A stretch of 64,000 bases of DNA, from contig JAJTWR010000003.1 in NCBI GenBank assembly GCA_021613335.1, positions 62,001 to 126,000 of the forward strand, read 5' to 3'. A model generated the notes under the pieces. The model worked only from the letters and a program-made list of their open reading frames with translations. It was not told the DNA's origin and did no database searches. Of this stretch, positions 1 to 17,500 are shown piece by piece (positions within the stretch are counted from its first letter, which is position 1; each line of letters opens with the position of its first letter). The DNA comes from Whitmania pigra. Lineage: Eukaryota > Annelida > Clitellata > Hirudinida > Haemopidae. The position numbers and the translations under genes were made by a program.

Positions 1-1
1 C

Positions 2-725
2 GGCAAGGCTTACCCCGTTTGGGCGGATGTAATTGGTTGGCTCATGACATTGGCTTCCAACCTACCGATCGTTGTCGTTGCCGTGTACATGCTTTGTACT
101 GCCAAAGGAAGCACATTCAGACAGGTAATCTATTATTTATTTGAGAAGATACCCATATAATTCTTGAAAAAAGCTGACAATCCTACAATTTATAAAGGCT
201 TATTATTGGACTCTTGTGGCAGTGCAAGCTGGGTTACAAACATGAGTCACTGCAACCATTATTATTTTTTTTCCTGTGGAATTCAGGAACTCAACCACCT
301 GAGTTGGCTTGTCCTCTTATTTCTCACCCCATATTTGTTGAACAAAGCATTGAGGATGGTTTCTCCAGTTGATGGAATATCAGGAATATCCCTTGCATTA
401 ATATTAGGCCATTCTTAGAATTTCTTCATAAATATCTTATATTTTTCACTAATATTTTGTTTCCATCTCATAAATATTTTAAAATTTATGTACTAATCAG
501 AGGTGGCAGGCATCCATCCACCCACAGGTCGATGAGGAGTCGAGCGATCGACGACACAGAGAAAGTCTCTACTTGAATGCGAAGAGAGACATCGGCCTTG
601 ACGACGTCATGCTCGGTTGCGACGCCAACAACGACGCGACGGCAGACCGTGATGTCGTGTTCCATCAATGCGAAATGAAGCTCCAGGCATCCGATGACGT
701 GGCCGTAAACGGAGAGCCGTTATAA
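2..725 (+). CDS. SLC6-family sodium-coupled transporter, C-terminal end (partial)
   Basis: Two terminal exons of a gene that begins outside the window: 2-124 and 501-725, with stop TAA at 723-725. The first exon reads GKAYPVWADVIGWLMTLASN and continues as a hydrophobic helix, matching the last (12th) membrane helix of sodium- and chloride-dependent neurotransmitter, amino-acid or osmolyte transporters. The intron is GT-AG and phase 0. The second exon starts RWQASIHPQ, like the short basic stretch after helix 12 in this family, then gives a hydrophilic acidic tail of about 70 residues ending NGEPL. The protein would sit in the plasma membrane with this tail in the cytosol. The substrate cannot be deduced because the transport core is not in the window. 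Confidence 0.8.
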
Positions 726-3509
726 TTTCTGCGTCGTTCGTCGTTCAAAACAAAGAATTAAGACTAAAGTTACTGTTCTCTCTTCAAGAACGTTAGAATC
801 GTAATCAAGGTCACTATTATTAAATGAACTCTTGACTCCTCCTCATCTTCACTTTTTGCCTTGTCATCATAAAATTAAGAATCAGTTTGCTGGATGATTG
901 ATGTCATTCTGATAGAGTAATTTTCACTTTATTTCATAAACATCATCTTCATCTTCACCTACTTTTACTGGAATGATTTGTTTGAATTTTTTTAATTTTG
1001 TCTCCCAATACAATATTATCAGATATGCTTGCACTCGGACTGGAATCACACCAAATTCATAGATTTTCAACTTTGACGAGGAAGTTCATGTGCGGCCTGT
1101 TTATGATCGTCATTACTTTGGGACGTGGAGGGCAGTAATCAGAATGTTATTGTTCCTAGTGGAATGCCTGACATTAGAAGGCTGTTTGAAAAAATGCAAC
1201 TCAGTTATTTTGAACTTTATTTCTATTCTTTTTATTTTCTATTCTATTTATTTAGTTCTTATTTTTGTTGATAGGTTTTATGTAGTAATTCTCAACTTTT
1301 TTAATTTCTTGTATCATTTATTTTACATTGTGCCAAACTTTGTTGCGAGCCCCAAACTCCATCTAGTTGGTCTTCTGCTACCTGCACATTTTCCTGCATT
1401 TTTTTTGTGGCATCACTAATTATAATTGGTAACAAATCTTGCTGTTATTGTTATTACATTCACTGACCTCACTATGTCGTGACCAAAAAGTCTACAATTT
1501 TCAGTGTCACACTAGACATTATTAAACTATTGTTTTTTAGGTAAAAGTATGCAAATATGTTTTCCAACTGATTTGCATGTTGTGGATCATTGTTCGGAAA
1601 TGTGTGGCTCAATTTTCAAGCATTATTGGATTATTATGTAAAGCATTATTGGACAGCAGCTCATCCATTGGACCCAGTAATCTGGCTGGCAGAATGCCAT
1701 TTTGTTGACAGATGCTGGATAAGAGGAATAGCATCCATAAATTTTTGTTGAAGCTTGGTAATGGGGATCTTTTGATCTGTGCAACTTCATGAATGCTGGG
1801 TAAGATATAAGAACTCTCAAAATGTAGCCGTTGCTGGGAGTGTGGTTAATTTGGAACTCATTTTAGGTCTGATAGAAAATTAAATCTAATTGTCATCAAA
1901 TTGTCTTATCCCATGCCTCATGAAACCTGGGTAAAAGTGGGGTAAAACATGTTACTTAAGGAAAACTTTGTTTTAATATGTTTGTAGATTATGTTAGTGC
2001 TGTGAGAATCTGGTTAGTAAATAGGGCCTGCTTATTTCATTTTGCAACATGTATGAAATATTAAACTTAGTGTTTACATGCAAAAGACTGAAAAATGGCT
2101 CTACCAACTAAGGTCCCCCTTTTAGTAGGGTTAAATGGGCTACTTGGGATAATACTATCTTTAATCAATTTTACTTGCTTGTGAGTCAAAACAAAGTAAA
2201 GTTCAACATTTCAACATAAATTTAAGTAGCATACAAGTTACAAACAGTCAACATTATCAGAATTTGTACGTTCAACATGAGCTCACTGGTTGCAGGCATC
2301 GCATTGAATCCAATCTTTGCCAGGGGCTGAATCGCTGAATTTCTACTGACAAAAGAGGCACTTAACATCACTGTCATTAACAGTTGGCTTTTTGCATTTG
2401 TTTGGGGGGGAGGAATGGGATGGAGGGATGCAGCTGATAAATGCAAGCCTTGCCTTTGAACCAATACTGTCCTATCTCTAGTTTTTAAAGTATTTGATGG
2501 TTTACTTAATGGCTCTGCTATATTCTGCATTGTTCTAACTGCTCTTAATATGGAGTGCTTGTTAAGTATGACACTCTGCCCTCTAGCTTGATGTTTGTTC
2601 TCGGTTTAGCTTCAGTCTGTGGCAAAGGCAAAAAAGTAGCCCATTTTACTCCAAAACTAGGTACCACGTATTTAACTATAATTTGCAGCATTCTTTTATA
2701 TTTTGACAATGTAAAAATTGGTCTAGTATAGCTGAAAAGTATAACATGTGTTTAGCGTTATTTTCAAACAAGTAAATATAAGAGCACCGGTCAGAAAACA
2801 ATGAATTTTAGCGACTTACCTGTAACGACATCTACGACAAAAAAAAAGGGTGTAGACAAATTTAATTATCGAGTCAACTATTACGTATTTTCACAACCGA
2901 ACATCAACTCGTTATTAATGCAACATTGGTTTCATGTTGTTTACTTTTTATAGTGTTTTTACTAACTGTCCATTTTACCCGACTGTCCAGTTTTATCCCA
3001 TTTTCCCCTAACATGCTTAAAGTTCGTGATAACAAACCGATTATTTCAACTCTATAAGTGAAGATTCAGGCCATCACATTACCTCGTAACTATTACTGCA
3101 CCAACCGTTGCTGTTGAAATGTATTAGTCCCGAAAGCGATGAAACTAGGTGACTAGAAATAATTTCAGATTATATCTTATGTTTACGTTTTGCAAAGTAA
3201 CGTGCATGAGATGGTACCACAAAACAATCAATATTATCCGTTTTCATCATACTGCGACAAAACCATATGGTTTGCTTTAAACCTCTAAGAAAACTCGCGC
3301 GATCGACTTAATTTCGAGCATGAACTTTAAAAAAAACGGCTTTTTGAACGACTCCACCCCTTGCATATGGGCAGAGTTAAAAAGGGGATTCAATTGGCTG
3401 TTGCTAAAAACATGCTCTTCAAAGTTCTCATATCTCAGCGGACAGAAGGAAATTGCTTTTATTAAAAGTTCGCCGTGAGAGGTAATATCGTCAAGAATCG
3501 GCAGCGAAC
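726..3509. other. Intergenic region with transposon debris
   Basis: No intact gene is visible on either strand. The stretch is AT-rich. The only structured part I recognise is a decayed DNA transposon at 2117-2660, listed separately. Motifs resembling pogo-element ends (GGGTAAAA, TTTTATCCC) also occur near 1925-1955 and 2965-3012, so a longer or nested insertion is possible. The last few hundred bases should hold the squalene synthase promoter, but no TATA box is obvious there. Confidence 0.5.
2117..2660 (-). mobile_element. Decayed pogo/Tigger-like DNA transposon remnant
   Basis: The ends form an imperfect inverted repeat: AAATGGGCTACTT near 2132-2144 and its complement AAGTAGCCCATTTT near 2634-2647. 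Between them, on the minus strand (about 2393 down to 2238), lies a cysteine-rich fragment with the pattern C-x2-C, W-I-Q-C, C-x-C and A-H. This resembles the PHD-like zinc motif at the C-terminus of pogo-type transposases. It carries two in-frame stops (after CLFCQ and after CDACNQ), and a run of eight G near 2404-2411 probably marks a frameshift. This is a dead, internally deleted copy. No target-site duplication was confirmed. Confidence 0.5.
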
Positions 3510-5670
3510 ATGGATATCTTGGGTTATTTACTTCGACCGGGCGAACTTGTGGCACTTATAAATTGCACAAAATTTAATAGGGAAATCCGGAAACAGCTGG
3601 TTCATATTTTTTTTATTAAGTTATTTTTATTAGTATATATATTAAAATTTTAATTTCATTGCTTAATTATATTCCGTGTTTAATTGTGAAGGAAAATGAT
3701 ACAGTTAACATGAGACGTTGTTACGAGTTTCTCGACCTTACTAGCAGGTCATTTGCATCAGTTACCATGAGGCTGGACCCAGAAATAAGGTCTGTGATTT
3801 CACCCACTTCTTAATCAAAAACACTTTTGAATGTATAAACGCTATTTATTTGCCGCTATATTTTAAAGTTAAACAAATTGCTTATATAGACATTAAACCG
3901 GTCTGTTCTTTTTATAGTATCAATTGGCAGTTTCGTTAACGGCACAATTCTTTAAAATGTTTGAAAATTTCAGGAACGCAATTTGCTTATTTTACCTGGT
4001 ACTTCGAGCTCTCGACACCATAGAAGATGACATGTCAATAGACAGAAGCGAAAAAATATATATGTTAGAAACATTTTCAGAATATTTGGAAGATCCTAAC
4101 TGGAAATACTGCGAAAGCGGAGATCGTTATAAAATTGTCTTGGAAGAATTTCCCAAAGTAAGCTGAAATGGGATATTTCACTAAGATACTTGATGTTCTG
4201 TTTGGACATACGACACTATAATAGAATTGGGAAGCATGTCTTCATAAAATCACAATTTTTGTTGCATTATGCACTGCCAGATTTCACAAGAGTACAGGCA
4301 ACTCAAAGATTCCTACAAGAAAATCATCAAGGCAACATGCAAGAAAATGGGACTAGGAATGGTAAAATACTTGGATTTCAGTCCGCGGGAAATCTCCCAA
4401 TGGGACGAGGTTCTGTTTAGCTTACTGCTGTAAAATTGATTTGTTAAAATCATACTTACGTATCCATTGGTGAGTCCTCTTGCCCCCACTCCCCAAAAAA
4501 TTGGATGATTATTGACTTTCATGGCTCAAAAAATTATGTTGTTGCTTTATAAACTATAAGCGCGAATGGATTCCTTGCTTCCTCAGTACCCATACGTCAT
4601 TTGTAAAATTAGCATGTTCCAAATTATTGTTTTAGTATTGCTACTATGTTGCCGGAATGCTGGGTGTCGAGTTAACAAAAATGTTCGTCGCATCCGAGCT
4701 CGAAGATCCTTTGATTTCTGAAAATCCAACCCTGGCAACTTCTATGGGTTTATTTCTTCAGAAAGTCAACATAATCCGCGACTATTTGGATGACACTAAG
4801 GAAGGACGACAGTTTTGGCCAGCATCTGTAAGCGAAGGATTCAATATCATTACTAATTAATGCAGTCGATGAACTATAAACACAATAAACTATGCTATGA
4901 AATTTTATGAAGTACTTTTTTAATTGCTCTTATTCATGCAAATATATCGCTGTGATCACTTTGAAATTTGAAGGTGTGGAAAAAGTACGTGGAGAATTTG
5001 GATGATTTCTTGAATGTTGAGAACTCGAAAATTGCTGTACGTTGCGCAAACGAACTAATAACAAATGCCCTGCAGCATGTCCAGGATGTGATAGAGTATT
5101 TGTCATGTTTAAAAAGCAAATCTGTTTTCCTATTTTGCGCAATCCCTCAAGTTAGTTGATTTTTAATTTGAATTAATAGATTAATTAATTAATTTCTCAT
5201 ATTTAGCAAATTTCAGCCATCAAAATTGCAACTTTATTAGAGTAAATTTTATTCATTTACTGAGGTAATGGCTATAGCCACGCTTGAAAGATGTTACAAT
5301 AACAACTCCATATTCAAAAAAGTGGTTAAAATACGAAAAGGAGAAGCAGCTCAATTAATCAGCCAATCCGACAATCTAACTGGAGTGAAGCAGATATTTT
5401 ATTTTTACGCAACAAAAGTCAGCAAATGTTAATTCTCGATTATTCTTTGTATGTGCATTATCTTGACACTTTATGACACAGATCAAGAATAAAATTCCCG
5501 CGCTGGATCCGTCCGCAATAGAGACTATGGAACGGGTTGAACAAATTTTGAGTATCTGTCATGTGGGAAAAAATGAAAGCTCATACGGAGACAAAATACC
5601 TTGTTACATAGTAGTATCATTAGTGTCTGTGTTGGTTTACTGTTTGTGGAACATGTTTGTTAATTTTTGA
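3510..5670 (+). CDS. FDFT1: Squalene synthase (farnesyl-diphosphate farnesyltransferase)
   Basis: Joins two farnesyl diphosphates head to head into squalene, the first committed step of sterol synthesis, at the ER membrane. Eight exons join in frame: 3510-3599, 3692-3789, 3974-4157, 4281-4409, 4636-4827, 4974-5150, 5265-5417, 5482-5670, giving 403 residues (human about 417). The start [19 protein letters not shown] aligns with the known N-terminus. Visible motifs are SRSFA, the first aspartate-rich site [11 protein letters not shown], the second aspartate-rich site NIIRDYLDD, the conserved FWPAS/VWKKY and NELITNAL stretches, and KIRKGEA. The C-terminus [16 protein letters not shown] is a single hydrophobic anchor, as in animal and fungal enzymes. 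All introns are GT-AG. An AATAAA lies at 5837-5842. The symbol is by orthology. Confidence 0.95.
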
Positions 5671-5836
5671 TAATTTTTTGATAAGTCCAGGATAAAGCTC
5701 GCATGAGCAAAGTTACGGTTGTTTCTCGAAACAGCATCAGATTCAGATTTAATAATATGTTAAAACAAAATTTGCAATTGAACATATTTTAATATTAATA
5801 ATATCAATTTCTAAATTTTAAAAATGCAATTATTAA

Positions 5837-5842
5837 AATAAA
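5837..5842 (+). promoter_or_regulatory. Polyadenylation signal AATAAA for FDFT1
   Basis: Canonical hexamer 167 bases after the squalene synthase stop codon, in AT-rich sequence. Confidence 0.5.
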
Positions 5843-6083
5843 ATCAAAATTACGTGATTTTTGGTCTAATTTTTATTTATACGAACCAATCACATCATTC
5901 ATCGTAGAAGTGTTGTGCCATTTTCGAATAAGGGGTGATCAGGTAGTTTGAAGCGATCCTTACGTCCGTTAATTTCTATTCGAAGGTGAGTTATCGTTTA
6001 AATGCCATGTATAGTGGTTTCGCTTTGAATTTTCCTGTAAAAACTAAGGCTTAGCAAGTAATTACACTCGAATAGGACTAGGC

Positions 6084-6094
6084 TATTTATAAAA
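6084..6094 (+). promoter_or_regulatory. TATA box of the SERCA gene
   Basis: TATTTATAAAA is followed by a pyrimidine-rich stretch (CCCCCTCTCG) about 10 bases downstream, so transcription probably starts near 6110-6120. The coding start is at 6460. The same 11-mer occurs upstream of the macrodomain gene at 63821-63831. Confidence 0.5.
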
Positions 6095-6459
6095 CCCCCT
6101 CTCGTACGATTCCATTATAGCTCTCGTTATTGTTCGTTTGCGACTCGTGTCGTGCTGCTCTCGATTGTCGCCGGTGGTTGTGGTCGTATGTTTCCGTTAA
6201 GCTCGGCCCATTTCAAAACGAACTTGAGGGAAATTAAAACGCTGTAATCTGATTGTAAAAAGTAACCACCGCAGTCTCCTTAGCTACATTTAAAATAAAT
6301 CCTGCGTATATTTGATCGATCTCCGTAGTAGTTGATTTGACATTTAACTCATTAAGGCGGAGAAATTGAGAGTAAAATTGGTTGGTCATTCACTTCAGAG
6401 TTTTACAATCCAACGGGTTGATTTCTTTCTCGATATAGGATAAAACGTGCTCCGGACAG

Positions 6460-11957
<5,498 letters not shown>

Positions 11958-12618
11958 AAGAGAGGAATTTCTGGAGGGCCAAAGTTGATGATAATGATGC
12001 TGACAGCAACGATGATAAATTTCCATACTACATTTCTGTGTGTTCTTCATCTTTCTCTGTGTCTTTTGAGAAGATGTTTGTTTTTGAATGTTTGAATTTT
12101 TTGAATGATCAGGTTAATGATCATCTTTTTGTGATTTACGTCTTGTGTTTTGAGTTATTCTCATCTCTATAGTCGGTCATAGGTTTGTTATTTTAGTAAG
12201 TCATTAGATCTGGAGGTAAAAAAAGTGTATGCAATTTTGTTTCCACTTAGGTGCATTGTGTCCTTGTCAGCTTCTGGTGGAATTTCGATTTCTCTAGGTG
12301 ATTTTGGACCCTCACTGAGAAAGCATATTTAATTTTATGGACTGATGAAGAAATGAATGTATATTTAATTTTTCTTGGTAAATGTTTGGATTGTAATTTT
12401 TCAAGGACAATTTGTTCACATCTCAGCTGAAAACGTGTCTAACATGTAGGGAAACCGACGAAAAGGGAAGGGGTGGATGGCGATGATAAGTTTTCTGCCA
12501 TCGCTGAGGCTCCGTCTGTCTCGTGCTTGTTAAAAATTAAACTCTGATTTTGGATCCTCACGGGAAGTTACCAAGATGGAAAAATTATTGGATAATATTT
12601 TTTTGAACATATGTTCAG

Positions 12619-12624
12619 AATAAA
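12619..12624 (+). promoter_or_regulatory. Polyadenylation signal AATAAA for SERCA
   Basis: Canonical hexamer about 660 bases after the SERCA stop codon. Confidence 0.4.
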
Positions 12625-12719
12625 AGCACCGATAGAAATTCTTATAGGAACTGAAGGTTCTGATACCGTCTCTTTTTGGTCAACAGGTCAGTTTCACAGG
12701 AGGATGTGGAAGGCGACGG

Positions 12720-12910
12720 ATACTATGGGGAATAGCGGTAGCGCGACTAAGAAGCTGGTTTTAGGATAGTTCGAATCCCACCGCTATCAGGAGCGTGTTT
12801 TTGGTGTTCAGGTTGGCCGAATGACTAGCGTTACTGCATGCGGCAGTAATAAACAGTAATAAACAAAATAAATAACAGATATTTGTCGTGTTCGAAACCC
12901 AGCCAGAAAA
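12720..12910 (+). mobile_element. tRNA-derived SINE-like sequence
   Basis: The block 12733-12785 contains AGCGGTAGCGCGACT (D-arm/A-box-like) and then AGTTCGAATCCCACCG (T-arm/B-box-like). ATAGCGGT and ACCGCTAT at its ends can pair like an acceptor stem. A second tRNA-like head follows: TGGCCGAATGACTAGCG near 12812, and GTTCGAAACCCAGCC near 12890. The spacing is too irregular for a functional tRNA, so a tRNA-derived SINE is the better reading. No poly-A tail or target duplication was established. Confidence 0.4.
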
Positions 12911-13291
12911 GGGCGCTATATAAATGGTGGATCGATTAAGCCTTCACATCCTATACCAATACAACTCCAAAAATAGGCTAAATAAAAAATTACTAATTTA
13001 TAAAATTAGGAACTATTTAAAGCAGTAAGTATCGAAATGTGGACATTCGATTTAAAAAACATTTTTAGAAAGCATGCCTTTATTAATTTAAACTTTTAAT
13101 TATTAAACAATTTTTTGTTATTCATTACTAATACATGCAAAAATCATAACATTTTGCATAAAACGATTGTTTTTAATAACGATTGTGTGCGAGCTCATTT
13201 ACCAGCATCCACCTGTGCGCGCGCGTTTAAATTCGTAACTGGATGATTAGGACTGCACACGGTATTCCAGATAGTCCAAGTACCAACCATC

Positions 13292-13299
13292 GCCTAACC
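13292..13299 (+). repeat. Left target-site duplication of the hAT element
   Basis: GCCTAACC, identical to the 8 bases directly after the right end at 14240-14247. Eight bases is the hallmark duplication length of hAT transposition. Confidence 0.85.
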
Positions 13300-14239
13300 C
13301 AGGGGCTCCCTAGGGGAGCCGTGAAGGGGGTTTAGGGGAGCCGTGGAGTACTTTTCAAAATCAGCATAAAAATTTTCAAATTTATTTATAAAAAAAATCC
13401 GAGAATAATATTTATGCACAAGTAACGAGTATGGGTTTACATGTGACATGGAACTACATCCGTTCAAGAGCAACAAACACAGGCTATTTCAAGAAACTCT
13501 GCAAGGAGGTTGGTGCTCCTTTTGAAGTCTTGCTCTTTCATACTGACGTCAGGTGGATGTCCAGAGGGCAGGTTTTCAGCCGATTAATGGAACTGCAATT
13601 TGAGGTGTCTATTTTCTTACAAGAGAAACCAGAGTGACCTTGAAAGTATATTTTGTCTGCCAGAATTCAGCCTATCACTGGCATATTTGGCTGACATTTT
13701 CACCCATTTAAATGAGCTTAACACTAAGATTCAGGGTCCTAACATGACTGTTATTGATGCTGGTGAGAAACTAGGCTTATTTTTGAAGAAGCTGCCTCTG
13801 TGGATCAGAAGAGTGGAGAAGGCACAAAGAGTTGCTGAAGAGGGCGTTTCAGGTCAAAAGTTTGGCTGACTCCATGATGATACCATACCAAGTTTTAGCC
13901 AAAAGAGCCATGACATCCATCATCCCTTTTGTGACAACTTACCTCTGTGAAGCTGGATTTTCAACCCTGCTGACAATCAAAACAAAACAAACCTGATGCA
14001 AAGGATGACATGAAAGTGACTCTGTCAAAATCAAAGCCCAGATTCTATCTACTTGTGAACTTAAGAAGCAGGAGCAATCATCACATTAAAAATTTGCTTT
14101 CAAAATACATTGTATGGTTCTTTTTTGACAGTAAATTATTGTTCATTACTTTTTTTCTTGAAAAATTTTGATAGGGGGGCCATGGACCACATTTTGTCCT
14201 CTAAGGGAGCCACAGGCACAAAAAGGTCAAGAACCCCTG
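13300..14239 (+). mobile_element. Defective hAT transposon with ZBED5-like transposase remnant
   Basis: A 940-bp element bounded by inverted ends, CAGGGGCTCCC on the left and AAGAACCCCTG on the right, and by a perfect 8-bp target duplication. Inside, on the plus strand at about 13440-14090, is a broken transposase like those that gave rise to vertebrate ZBED5-type proteins. Recognisable parts are LLFHTDVRWMSRGQVFSRL, then EFSLSLAYLADIFTHLNELN and the C-terminal dimerisation motif TYLCEAGFSTL. The reading frame shifts near 13610-13635 and again near 13865, and the N-terminal half with the BED finger is missing. The copy cannot make transposase but shows a clean insertion. Confidence 0.9.
13437..14090 (+). 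pseudogene. hAT transposase fragment (frameshifted)
   Basis: Three frame segments are needed to follow the similarity: about 13437-13637, 13600-13869 and about 13890-14040. The first carries HTDVRWMSRG, the region around the conserved catalytic-domain RW motif. The second carries the helical stretch with LNELNTKIQG. The third carries AKRAMTSIIPFVTTYLCEAG, the hAT dimerisation region. No start codon or BED zinc finger is present upstream. Frameshifts and truncation make it non-functional. Confidence 0.8.
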
Positions 14240-14247
14240 GCCTAACC
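14240..14247 (+). repeat. Right target-site duplication of the hAT element
   Basis: GCCTAACC, matching 13292-13299 exactly. Confidence 0.85.
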
Positions 14248-14575
14248 GAACAAGAACCGTGATTTGGCCGCAGCTCACAAACTTTTAACAGCTACCAACG
14301 ATAGCCTGAAAGTGGTCAGTGAGCACGCATGCTGGGTTGCACACTTCCAACTAATTGTTTAATCAACTCAGAATCTTGAAAGAATATTAATACATCAACC
14401 CCAATGAAACAAGGCAAGAACCCCAACAAGTCAATTTTACTCTACGTCTGCAGACGACTCTTGCGTCAACTTGTCAAAAGCTAGAGATGTAGACGTGGTA
14501 AAAACATGGGGTCTGATTGTCTAAAAAGTGTTTAATAAACAAGAACACAAAACAGTCGGTTGGTTAGCATAAATT

Positions 14576-17500
14576 TCAGTCTTCCTCGGAATCTTCGCCA
14601 TAGTTGTACGTGATCTGTTTGTTCCTCCTGGCAAGTCTCTCCCTCAGTGGAACATGAACCTCCTCTTCCTCAAAATCATCACCCTTTGAATAATTGGAAC
14701 AAACATTTATTCTATCATTTATATCATCAGTTACCCAAAATTTAATGATATACAACAAAACTCTATAAACACCAAAATTGTGTTTTGCATCGGAATTACA
14801 TAGAGCCTTCCTCAACTCACCTTATTCTGAGAATCGTTCTCTTCTTCACTATCACTGATGGCTTTCTTTTTTGAAGATGACTTTGCAGCTTTTGAAACTC
14901 CAGCCTTGGTTGCTTTAGGTTTGCTGGGTTCCTTTGGTTTTTTCTCCGTTGGTTTCTTAGCAACCACCTTCTTCTTATCTGTCACCTGCTTTGTTTTCGC
15001 AGGTTTTGCTTGCTTTGGGGCGGATGGCTTGAAGTCACCATCATCCGACAGCACTATTTCTTCACCGTCATGAATTTCCTGCTTGCCATCACAGCATAGG
15101 TTGTCTTCATCTCCCTCATCAAAGCTGTTTATTACTTTCTTTCTCGGCTTTTTATGTACTAATTAAGAAACAATTAAATAATAATTAACAAACATAAAAT
15201 TTTATCATTAGAATAAGATTGATTATCATGCTGTAAAGTTAACAAAACCAATTATCACCTGCCAAGTTCTCAAATGAGCTGTCCTCCTTCCCAAAATCCT
15301 CATCACTATCACCACCCGAGAACTCCATGCTAATATCGCCGCCATCAGAATCTTCGTCGGATGAAATAATTTTCTTGTTTCCTTTCCTCGCTCCTTTCTT
15401 CTTAGGAGTTGAATTCTGTTCCTTTTTCTCCCTAGGTTTGGTTACTCTCTTTGCTTTCTGAGGTTTGGAAGGTTCACTGTTGCTTCTCTCTGAAGTTTGT
15501 TTGAACAGCATACAATCGAAGATAAATATAAATTTGTCAGCAACAGTTATCACGTACCCAGACTTTCAGCCATTAGTTTGTCACCATCACCATCGACCAC
15601 TGCATCTTCAGTTTTCTTTAGTTGAAAACAAATAATATTTGTTGTTAACAAAATAATGACTAATGAATTAGGAATTTCACTGAGCCAACCTTCTTTCTCC
15701 TTCCAGCTGCCACCTTGACAGCCTCGATCTTGCTCCTGAGCGCCTCAGTGGATGGAACGACCCTGACTCCTTTTGGTGAAGGTCTGCTTTCCATATCCAA
15801 AGCCTTTTTGCTACCCTTACCTTTGACTGGCTTGCCAGAAGGATGAGAGAGACTTAGCAGTTCATCTTCCTTCTCTTGCTTTTCCACTTTCTTTAATACA
15901 ATTTAAACATTCATCAATTAATAGCATTTGCAAAATTGCACATTTCCAAACATGCTAAACATCTGCTCAAATGGCATGTAAAAATATCGAAAGCATTAGT
16001 TTCGTTACATCGAGTTCCTCAACAAAGGCATCAAGATCATCTCTCCAAAGATCAGTCGGAGATTTCTTTCTCAGATGATACAGTTCGTCTGCTTTCTGTT
16101 GCTTCTGTTTAAGCAATTCTTCTTTCTTCTCTCTGCTCAAGCTCAAGAGTTGCATGGAAAGGATGTAAGCGTAATCAGGACCGCCCGATTCCTCGTCACC
16201 TTCCTCGGTGTCAGATTTACTGTCTCCCGATGACTGTAATAAAATAAAGGGAATAATTATATAAATCTAATGTGTTAGTAACTTATGATCAACTTAACTT
16301 AAAAACTTAAGATCAACATGCAACATAAACAGAGTTTGGCCAAAAATGACCCAAACATAAATAAAGGCTTGATTTTGTTTTGGAAACCCCAACAACTAAT
16401 CCATGATGTGGTTATCGTTTAGCACAAACACCAACAGAATCAGTACTGACAAACGAAACCAAAGACACTAATAAATGTTAAAAAATATCCCAACAAAGGT
16501 CATAAATAAATTTCATATGTAGATGGGGAACCTTTTTTAAGTCCTGTTGCAAGCAGAATAGATGAAAATCTACTTTTAAAATATATATATATTATCACAT
16601 ATTTTTTTTTAACACAAAGCACTTGAATGAATAAGTTTGTAATTTAAATATTAAAAAGAACAAAGTGCAAAAACCTGTAGTTTGGCTTGGACTTTCTTCC
16701 AGGCTTTAACAGGATCCGAGTCATACTTCCTCTCAAGCATTACCCTGATAATTTCTTTCTTAGGTACATTTTCTGGTCAAAAATAAAAATTTTGAAAGTT
16801 TAAAGAAAATAATATGATAACGTTAATCAATAGTTGTTCTTCATTTGATGCAAACCGATGATGATGAGCTTGTCGATCTTCTCGACTATGAATCTCGCCT
16901 GGTTGTCGAGTTTAAGAGATTCCGCTGCTAACATCCCCTCCAGGTAGTCCTTCCTCCTTCTGTAGAACTCGAGTCTCAGTTCGTAAAACTCCTTAAGGAT
17001 GGACTCCACATTCTCATATCTTCTGATACACCCAGCAGCATCGAACAACACCTTTGCATTAATTCGTCAAAGCATTAATTTATCAAAGCATTAATTCGTC
17101 AAAACAATGACAAGATGACACAATGTATGTGATGATGACAATCTCGTTGATAGCTCACCATGGAGGTGGTAGGGAAGGTTGTCTGTAGTTTAAAGAATCT
17201 GTGCATGCCTTGCTCCCTGGCCTTCCTCATGGTCTCTGGCGACATCTTCACCAAGAATCTGACCGTCAAGTCGGTGTGGTACTCCTTGTAGTCCCTGCAT
17301 GGTATTAATATTCATAAGTTATTCGACGCGAAGTCGCACAACGCGGCAGTATCGCATATTTTTCAAACTAGTTTCACCATGTCCAAAATTTCTCGGACGG
17401 CAATAAAAGAATTTTAATAGAAATCAGATTGCATTGTAACAAAAAGTTAGTAACAATTCAATTCCCCCATAAAGAACTCACAGAATGGTAGATGCAATCT

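Larger units (their letters stand above)
5671..6459 (+). other. FDFT1 3' end, SERCA promoter and 5' leader
   Basis: The first part is the AT-rich 3' untranslated region of squalene synthase, with AATAAA at 5837-5842. The second part holds the TATA box at 6084-6094 and a probable leader of about 340 bases running to the SERCA start codon. No other open frame of note was seen. Confidence 0.5.
11958..14575. other. Convergent intergenic region between SERCA and TOP2
   Basis: Begins with the SERCA 3' untranslated region (AATAAA at 12619-12624). It then holds a tRNA-like SINE candidate (about 12720-12910) and a defective hAT element (13300-14239). It ends in the TOP2 3' untranslated region on the minus strand. 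No host gene was recognised. Confidence 0.6.

Noticed and set aside
3277..3555. 92-codon minus-strand frame opposite the squalene synthase start
   Set aside because: No family similarity, and it overlaps the real first exon on the other strand.
12733..12785. Functional tRNA gene
   Set aside because: A-box and B-box-like words and a possible acceptor stem are present, but the D-arm, anticodon arm and spacing do not form a proper cloverleaf; SINE origin fits better.
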